DNA from: Ptiloglossa arizonensis
Lineage: Eukaryota; Arthropoda; Insecta; Hymenoptera; Colletidae
NCBI RefSeq assembly: GCF_051014685.1
Contig: NW_027478540.1
Span: forward strand, 62,001 to 126,000
DNA: 64,000 nucleotides
Direction of reading: 5' to 3'
Part shown: positions 63,387 through 64,000 of the stretch, piece after piece
How positions within the stretch are numbered: position 1 is the first letter of the stretch
Layout of the letters: each line of letters opens with the position of its first letter
Program-made: the position numbers and the translations under genes
Notes under the pieces: generated by a model
The model's database searches: none
What the model was told of the DNA's origin: nothing
Seen by the model: the letters and a program-made list of their open reading frames with translations, nothing else

Positions 63387-64000
63387 TTTTACCAAAAATT
63401 TCGATTCTTTATGTACTAATCAAATGTAAAATTGATATAGCTGATAGACAATTATTACTTTCCATGTTTTAAAACTTTAAGAAACATCTCTTTACTTTGA
63501 AGTTCGATCAAAATCAATTGCTAGAGGCGAATCAATCATTTTTAATGCATAAATAAGATGCACATTGTTCGATCAATATAGGGAACATGCGTAAATATTA
63601 ATAACAATCGCTGAAATGAACAAGCATTCACTGAAACCGTTCGCCTTCGCAGACTTCGCAATATCTTGACATTTATTTATCATAATTATTAACAACCGTC
63701 GTTGGACCGTAGATTAAACAATTTTTGACAATGTTTCGGTATAAAAAGCCATCAATTTCTTCATATATTTGGTTAGATCGAACAAATACGATCGAAGAAG
63801 CCGTGGGACAAAATAAATGAATATTTCTCTACATATCGGAATTATAGTTTATATGTATGCAAATATATTCTGAACCCGCAATTACAAATCCCTGTATCGT
63901 GGCAATTACATGGGTTGCCATCTATTGGAGAAAGGGTTAAACTACACTTAAGGGGTGAAAGCATCTGGCGGAGAAACGCTCAAGTTTGTCGAGGAATTGT
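63387..64000. repeat. C8 nuclear spacer, cut by window end
   Basis: One satellite monomer followed by the unique block up to GTCGAGGAATTG. It includes GCCATCTATT at about 63917 and the decamer CGGAGAAACG at about 63969. The right nad2 arm lies outside the window. The order predicts a long arm to the right. Confidence 0.85.

Overview
The window is a eukaryotic nuclear repeat region. I see no expressible protein gene in it. The organism is most likely an insect, probably a hymenopteran. The transferred mitochondrial DNA is very AT-rich, reads with the invertebrate mitochondrial code (TGA as Trp, AGA as Ser) and keeps the insect order nad2-cox1-trnL2(TAA)-cox2-trnK; a TTT anticodon in trnK fits many bees and wasps. 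No species can be named from sequence alone. LAYOUT: eight repeat arrays (A1 1-3117, A2 9048-12050, A3 14320-16661, A4 18386-23139, A5 24606-32991, A6 38935-41214, A7 42941-47681, A8 49409-63171) alternate with eight cores (C1 3118-9047, C2 12051-14319, C3 16662-18385, C4 23140-24605, C5 32992-38934, C6 41215-42940, C7 47682-49408, C8 63172 to window end). Arrays are built from a 20-bp monomer, TTTCTCCGTTTCTTTCTTCG on the pyrimidine strand (8-bp unit TTTCTCCG plus 12 bp), with local blocks of pure 8-bp units. Left of every core the pyrimidine form (Y) is on the + strand; right of every core the purine form (R) is. Each complete array therefore flips orientation once, at a centre containing AAACGTTT (10866, 15256, 20280, 31478, 39959, 46605, 54143). 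The repeating macro-unit is Y array - core - R array, itself a giant inverted repeat. CORES: every core begins and ends with the 5' part of nad2 in inverted orientation, joined to the array at the same sequence (CCGTTTC|GATTAAATG). Between the nad2 arms lies a nuclear spacer made of a ~544-bp satellite monomer (one or two copies) and a ~470-bp unique block. C1 and C5 are large (5.9 kb) and are inverted copies of each other. Each holds a ~3.3 kb numt (nad2-cox1-trnL2-cox2-trnK) on one side, and on the other a nad2 copy split by the same 635-bp LTR-type element with a 4-bp target duplication. All mitochondrial genes are broken. HOW IT FITS TOGETHER: the simplest history is one mitochondrial insertion into a nuclear satellite, joining of nad2 to the 20-bp array, then amplification by inversion, unequal exchange and conversion. 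Recent tandem duplications within arrays (2,038 bp in A8, 420 bp in A5) show that turnover continued. The array sequence almost lacks A on one strand and T on the other, so stop codons hardly occur in any of six frames; the very long open frames are a composition effect. A pericentromeric, subtelomeric or supernumerary-chromosome setting is possible but cannot be decided from this window.
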